Source of the DNA: Rhizopus arrhizus
Lineage: Eukaryota; Mucoromycota; Mucoromycetes; Mucorales; Rhizopodaceae
Length of the DNA stretch: 64,000 nt
Reading direction: 5' to 3'
Assembly (NCBI GenBank): GCA_024220505.1
Contig: JAKZZE010000036.1
Span: 62,001-126,000, forward strand
Below the pieces are notes generated by a model. It was not told the origin of the DNA, made no database searches, and saw only the letters and a program-made list of their open reading frames with translations. This document shows, piece by piece, positions 58,736 to 64,000 of this stretch. The translations under genes were made by a program, and so were the position numbers. Position 1 is the stretch's first letter. Each line of letters opens with the position of its first letter.

Positions 58736-58904
58736 ATGACATATTCTATAGAAACTTATCAATTAATTCATGACAATTCCAAAATCATGAACAGTTGTAA
58801 AAAATTTGACCTTGAAAATTACCGTCTTTGGGTGAAACACCATGTACAGACGGCTACACAATTTACAACAATAACAAAACGAGTATTTTATGAAAGAATT
58901 ACAA

Positions 58905-58941
<37 letters not shown>

Positions 58942-59240
58942 CTTTTCTTCTTTTTTTACTTAATTTTTCATATACCAAAGAATTACAACCTGTTCAAGAA
59001 AGAAAAGAACTTACATATAAATTATTTTGAACGAAAGAACAGCGTTCATATTGCTGTAAAAAGAAATCTCGTAAAATCTTCCAAAGGCGTAGCTTTTTTT
59101 TTCTATCTAGATTAAAGAAATTTCTATTTTCCCAAAAGCACTGGTGTATATTCAGCTATCCTGTTATTAAGGCAGTCGTTGATGATTACATTGTCAATCT
59201 CGATAGATTGATTGACAATAGAATTATATACATATGACTA
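58736..59240 (+). pseudogene. Interrupted coding-like sequence carrying a poly(A) insertion
   Basis: It begins MTYSIETYQLIHDNSKIMNS and CKKFDLENYRLWVKHHVQTA. Ignoring the 84-bp insertion, the sequence continues in another frame as KELQPVQERKELTYKLF, a stop, then TKEQRSYCCKKKSRKIFQRR and QKHWCIFSYPVIKAVVDDYI, VNLDRLIDNRIIYI stop near 59,237. The family is unrecognised. Low-confidence remnant. Confidence 0.3.
58893..58991 (-). mobile_element. Tiny poly(A)-tailed insertion with 15-bp target-site duplication
   Basis: AAAGAATTACAACCT occurs at 58,893-58,907 and 58,977-58,991. The ~69 bp between them is a 35-T run plus CTTTTCTTCTTTTTTTACTT and about 15 more bases. On the minus strand it reads as a short body ending in a long poly(A). 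This is the hallmark of an extremely 5'-truncated LINE-mediated insertion. The source sequence cannot be named. Confidence 0.6.
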
Positions 59241-59763
59241 ATGATTGTATGTAAACACAATATTGCTCATGGATGTGTAGCTTTATCGTTACTTAATTGA
59301 TAATAAATATCTATACATATCAATTTAATCTAGCAGCCTACTAAATACAATAAGCTATAAGTAGTTAATGGATGGTTTAAACATACGATGTTTCTTAAAT
59401 TGCAAATAGATACAATAGGATAGACTAGTCCATGGTTATACCAAATCTATCATATCGTATCACATTGACTATCTCATGCATATGGATTCTTTTTTATAAC
59501 TTTCAAGACATCCTTCAGACTTTTAAGTATATATGATATCTGCATATTTTGAAAATTAAATGTTCTAAAGTATTTGACAAGAAAGTCTAAAGTGAATGCT
59601 ACAAAGAGATCCTCTTTCTCTAGCATAAACTTCCCACCAATTGTTTGAAGCTGAGTTTAGACGGTCCATGCAAAAAGCGGAATGCATAATATGGTGCCGA
59701 CCCCTTTGTTTTATTATAAAAAGGCATTCTTTTAAAGAGACACATTAGCTAGAAAAGAAAGCA
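59241..59763. other. Intergenic, methyltransferase promoter side
   Basis: No coding frame supported. Confidence 0.4.
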
Positions 59764-59835
59764 ATGTCTCGACTTCATCCTATCGCATCACAAGGTTTCC
59801 AGCTCTCAAAAAATGCTTATGGTAAAATAAATAAT

Positions 59836-59876
<41 letters not shown>

Positions 59877-60681
59877 CATCATAAATATCAATAGCCAAAG
59901 CTCGTCCAAGTTACCCTCAAGCATCTGTTGATTTTATGAAGAGCTTTTATATCAATCAGTCTGTTGGATCAATCAAAGTGCTTGATATAGGTGCTGGCAC
60001 TGGTATCATGACACGTCTGCTTGACACTGAAGGCTTTAATGTAACAGCAGTTGAGCCAGTTGAAGGTATGCGTGACCAGCTGAGAGCCTCTTTGCCTAAT
60101 GTGACTGTATTGAACGGTACCTCTTGGTCTCTTCCAGTTGAATCGAGCTCCCAAGATGCTATTGTACTCGCCCAATGCTTTCACTGGTTTGATGATATCA
60201 CAAGCTTGCAAGAAATGCATCGTGTTTTGAAACCAGACGGACATCTTTTTATGATTTGGAATACTGAAGCTAGAAATCGTTCAAAATGGATAGCAAAGCT
60301 TGCAAAGTACACCATATTTACTTTACTAAGAAAACGCACAACTTATTTTTTTTCCATGTTAGGCTATGGGAAGAATATGAACTTGCTATACCTCTACATC
60401 ACGATAACCATTGGCAAAAAATATTTGATACTGAACAAGCCAAGGAACTTTATCAGCTGCCATTACAGCATAAACAGTGGCCGCTTGATGTCTCAGTTAC
60501 TCACAATAGCCTATGGCTAAGGATTATGAGTAAAAGCTATGTAGCCATTTTGGATGATGGAAAGCAAAAGAAGTTAAAGAAAGATTTTGAAGACTTATTA
60601 ACAGAATATGGAATACCTCAGGATGAAACACCATTTCTTTTTCGTGATAATACAGATCTGTATTGGTGTCAAAAGAAATAA
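59764..60681 (+). CDS. SAM-dependent class I methyltransferase
   Basis: Three exons encode about 260 residues. Exon 1 MSRLHPIASQGFQLSKNAY joins to AKARPSYPQASVDFMKSFYI. The Rossmann motif I KVLDIGAGTGIMTRLL, motif II VEPVEGMRDQLR, and LPVESSSQDAIVLAQCFHWF, EMHRVLKPDGHLFMIWN are typical of the Methyltransf_11 group that includes yeast Crg1/Tmt1-like and fungal small-molecule methyltransferases. The third exon begins LWEEYELAIPLHHDN and the protein ends TDLYWCQKK. Intron 1 carries a 39-T run (59,838-59,876). Substrate unknown; cytosolic. Confidence 0.85.
59838..59876. repeat. 39-nt T tract in methyltransferase intron 1
   Basis: Uninterrupted T run between the donor at about 59,820 and the acceptor at about 59,893; it may act as an extended polypyrimidine tract. 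Confidence 0.85.
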
Positions 60682-62547
60682 TATGTTATTTTGGTTTTAA
60701 TTTCATCATAAAGCTTTAAATCAATTTTTTTTTTTTTGGTATCAGGGGAATCTTTTACAATTCGTAATTGTTTTTAATTGCCAAGTAATCATTCAATAGC
60801 TATGTGTTTTCAATTACAGATCCTTTTTTAAGTTGGCATTCATTCAAAATTAAAACGTACTCGTATTTAGCAGATGGAGACTATCATTGAAAATATTGTT
60901 TTTTTTTGTCGATTTGTTGGCATATCGTTTTATAGCATCAAATATAACTTATAGTTTTTTTAAAAAAAAAAGAATGACTTTAGCAACCATGAAATAAAGA
61001 TATTCTTATGGTATTTATCATGATTTTAGTTAATTAATCTAAAAGCAATACTAACATTTGGACAAGTATAAGATATGGTAGGGAGACGTTAAATAAAGCA
61101 TAATTTATATAGATGTATAATACATTTGAGAATGTTCTAAAAGAGCTACCTATTAAGATCATATTCAGCATTGAACTTATCCTTCCTTTTCAAAAATCTA
61201 GACCCTAATATTTATGAATGCCAGACAAATACAAAAATGTGTCTAGCACTAATCTATCCCTTCTAAAAAAGATAGGGCTATATTCAAGATGAATAAAGCA
61301 ATGCAGCCATAAAAAAGGGGAAAGGACATTTTCATGGACAAGCATGTGAATGTAATAGTAAATAAAAGCACAATTAACAAAGACAAACGACGAAAGAAGA
61401 AAGGAGGCTCATTCGATCTACAGGATTTAACAAGAAAGAGGCTCTAATAATGCGGTATATGATATTCTTTGTATAAGATGAAGCAAGAGATATAGAACTT
61501 CAAAATATGTTTGCTCATTAAAACAAGCCCATAAGATAAACATCTGATTTCAGTAAGTGGTTAATGATTTATTCAATTAAGCATATCATTCAATCTTCTG
61601 CCAATCGTGAAGGTATTACCAAGATTACCCTTGTTTTTATTTGAATCATATTTAAATCGGGCGTTTAAATGTAAAATTATGATATCAATCAGCATCGTTG
61701 GAGTTTCCGGCCCTGAAAATGACCATTTTTTGCAGAGCGACGTTTTGCTCATCACATCCGATCTTAGAAATCTCGATAGCCAGATCTGGGGGACTTATCA
61801 TCTCATATCTTATGAGATAGAAGCTTCTTCTTTTTTACAACAAAATCCATGTACTGTATGCTTCTAGATGAAAATAGCAAAGGATCCTAAAAAATACAAG
61901 TTTGTATGCATTCTTTTCAATTCATTGCTTTCCATTTAAATTTGACAATAGCATAAGAAACCTACTGAGTATCACCTAACCTATATGCACTTTATTTCTG
62001 GAAGATAAAACAAGAGGAGCAACATGCAATAAAACTCTAAGGAACGCAGAGAACAATTGGGGATGTAGGGGTTACGTCACCTATGATAGTTAAAGCTTGT
62101 AGTGATTCTCATATTTGAATGATTTCTAAAGATGTTTAATCCAGCAGGAGAAAAGAGGCGATCGAAATGGGTTAAAAAATTAATACTTTAACGCGTATAC
62201 ACACAAAATATCCTACAATTGAATCATATTTAATCACTGGTAAGCCGATGTATCACATTCTGAAAAGGACAACATATATTTTGTCTATAGTCAGTTCATA
62301 TCCTAAGCAAAGCAAAGGAAAGCCAATGCTTATATTTTAGTCATATTTCCTTTTCTTCTCCCCCCAATTAAAAGTGGTACATATCGCGAATAAGGAAATC
62401 TGGATTAAAATAAGCGAAATCGGAATTTGAGTGAAGATCGAGTCTTTCTATAGTCTACGTTGATCTAAGGGTTTGATTTCAAATTGACGATATATAAATC
62501 TACCAGCAGTTTTTTTTTTTTTTATTTTACTTTCTCTCTCGCTCCTT
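60682..62547. other. Intergenic, no gene recognised
   Basis: 1.9 kb with only weak open frames (for example 61,607-61,867 +) that have no recognisable motif or splice support. Confidence 0.45.
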
Positions 62548-63894
62548 ATGAAATTAATTTCTGATAAACTTATACAATCACTTGTTTGCATTTCTTGTGG
62601 GGGTATTTTAATTGACCCCGTTACACTCTCTTGCGGATATACGACATGTTCTCGATGTCTTTCTACAAACAGTCCAACGAAGCAATCACTCTTTAAATGC
62701 CCTTCTACACACTGTAACGCAGCTGCGCACTTATTTGGACCCGAACTTTTACAAGACACCACAATCACTCAACTTGTACATACCTTTCGCTATTTTGTCT
62801 CAAATGCTGCCAAACCGCCTCTTTCACCGCCCTCTGATGATGATAAACCAACAAATTTTATCCCAAGCAATATAGTTTCACTCTTTAAATGCCCCTGCTG
62901 TCGTCTAACATTCGTTGAGCCCACTACTACGCCATGCGGACACACTTTTTGCAGAATCTGTTTATTGAAATCCAAAGCTGAAAACGACATATGCAAGACG
63001 TGCCTCCGACCTCTTCCGAAATACAACAGCTTAACCGCACAACATCCCAACCACATTTTATCAAGCTTCGTAAATCAACTAGAGCTTTTAGGCTCCTTAC
63101 CCTACATCTATCGCGACCCATTACGATCCTTAGATGCCAGCTATCATCAAAGCAATATACCCATATTTGTTTCCAACAAAGTCATCTTACCTGGACAACA
63201 TACTCGGTTATCTATTCTGACACCTCATCAATTATCCATGTTTCGTAAATCACTTATACCCTTTAGTCGATATGATCTTTGTTTAGCTTCTGTTCACCGC
63301 AGTAATCCACAGGTCGCTCAATTCGGCACGATCCTTCAAGTGGTCAACATTGAACATCAAAATAAGGTCGTCATGCTAGATGTTGTGGGAGTGGATAGGT
63401 TTAAGCTAGTCTGTCATAAGGAAGATGCCAATGGGATGATCATATCTAACTTTGAGGTTTTGTATGAGCCTATGGTGCCTCAAATTGACTTTGCTTATTC
63501 TTGTGATAATTCACTTACTCATCAAAATATATCTGAATATACAGCAGATTTAGCGAATAACATCATTGAATTTGTTAAGCATTTAGGACAATCCTCATCT
63601 GCACCCTCGCACATCCTTCATTCTCAAACAACCGGTCTTTTGGGTCCTCTTTGGCTTGAAAGCGCGAAACTGTTACATGGTCAGATTCCTCAAAAAGAAA
63701 ACCCCGCAGCAGTCTGTTGGTGGGCAGCTACGGTCTTGCCTGTTCCTACGAATGATTTATATATCTTGCTAAGAACGATCTCACTTATAGATAGATTAGA
63801 GTTGGTTATTTCTTGGTTTCAATCATTTCAATCACAGTGGAAGAACTGTCGCGAGAGAGCCATAAACGCTTATTTACAGATTCCTCAGCACTAA
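62548..63894 (+). CDS. Double-RING and LON-substrate-binding domain protein (LONRF-like)
   Basis: A single exon of 448 residues. RING 1 (CISCGGILIDPVTLSCGYTT CSRC.. CPSTHCNAAAH) is atypical because the usual His of CxHxxC is Tyr (CGYTTC). RING 2 is canonical (CPCCRLTFVEPTTTPCGHTF CRIC.. CKTCLRPLP). A LON N-terminal-type domain follows: IPIFVSNKVILPGQHTRLSI, QFGTILQVVNIEHQNKVVML, DVVGVDRFKLV, ending in a helical part LPVPTNDLYILLRTISLIDR. This RING-LON order matches LONRF-type E3 ubiquitin ligases; the TPR repeats of animal LONRFs are absent. The likely role is ubiquitination in protein quality control. The start at 62,548 follows a CT-rich leader. Confidence 0.85.
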   Translation: MKLISDKLIQSLVCISCGGILIDPVTLSCGYTTCSRCLSTNSPTKQSLFKCPSTHCNAAAHLFGPELLQDTTITQLVHTFRYFVSNAAKPPLSPPSDDDKPTNFIPSNIVSLFKCPCCRLTFVEPTTTPCGHTFCRICLLKSKAENDICKTCLRPLPKYNSLTAQHPNHILSSFVNQLELLGSLPYIYRDPLRSLDASYHQSNIPIFVSNKVILPGQHTRLSILTPHQLSMFRKSLIPFSRYDLCLASVHRSNPQVAQFGTILQVVNIEHQNKVVMLDVVGVDRFKLVCHKEDANGMIISNFEVLYEPMVPQIDFAYSCDNSLTHQNISEYTADLANNIIEFVKHLGQSSSAPSHILHSQTTGLLGPLWLESAKLLHGQIPQKENPAAVCWWAATVLPVPTNDLYILLRTISLIDRLELVISWFQSFQSQWKNCRERAINAYLQIPQH

Positions 63895-64000
63895 TTTTAT
63901 ATGAAAACGATATTTTCAATCTCCCTATTATTAAGTAATATCTTTATGACCCTTCCCTTTTGTATATGTAGTTATATGTTGTTATACCGAATTTATGATA
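63895..64000. other. 3' flank to window edge
   Basis: Downstream of the RING-LON gene; nothing visible. Confidence 0.4.

Noticed and set aside
61607..61867. 86-codon plus-strand frame (MISISIVGVSGPEND)
   Set aside because: No family, no start context, and the opposite strand is equally open; not supportable as a gene.

Overview
This is an AT-rich fungal nuclear segment. It most resembles a Mucorales genome (Mucoromycota; Rhizopus/Mucor-like). The reasons are many short GT-AG introns (about 50-120 nt), a secreted aspartic protease of the rhizopuspepsin type, long homopolymer A/T tracts, and abundant Tc1/IS630-like and LINE debris. All identifications rest on reading translations and splice signals; no database search was run.

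Layout: 1-9,450 is a transposon-rich, gene-poor zone. It holds a truncated Tc1-like transposase at the left edge, a two-part hypothetical gene (1,339-2,331 and 4,057-4,929) separated by a decayed Tc1/mariner transposase (2,513-3,560), another dead transposase (6,200-6,785), a near-complete Tc1-like element with terminal inverted repeats but a triply damaged transposase (7,479-9,045), and a LINE 3' end fragment (9,190-9,450). 10,500-42,925 is a dense housekeeping region: heme oxygenase, a bHLH factor, a TTC7/Ypp1-type TPR protein, a membrane-anchored glycogen/starch-synthase-like glycosyltransferase, a bZIP factor, succinate dehydrogenase flavoprotein, a J-domain protein, tropomyosin, a VMA21-like protein, an SR-cyclophilin, a uridine kinase/UPRT-like fusion, a mucin-like membrane protein, an SR splicing factor, a MATE transporter and a PHD-MYST acetyltransferase.

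From 43,605 to 49,123 lies an apparently intact L1-like LINE (ORF1 with two CCHC knuckles, ORF2 with endonuclease, RT and a CCHC finger) between 14-bp target-site duplications. It is inserted into a decayed minus-strand coding sequence. After it come a broken F-box-type gene, the aspartic protease, a region of decayed unidentified coding sequence, a penta-EF-hand pair (dead copy then intact copy), a small poly(A)-tailed insertion with a 15-bp direct repeat, a SAM methyltransferase, and a double-RING/LON-domain protein.

Functional threads: heme oxygenase has tandem CPAFxxGCP motifs and an upstream cluster of ATCWGATAA sites, suggesting iron/heme control. The cyclophilin and the RRM protein both carry RS domains linked to splicing. 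The intact LINE, the dead LINE end and the 15-bp-flanked poly(A) insertion point to past and possibly continuing L1-type retrotransposition. No CRISPR, tRNA or rRNA genes were seen.
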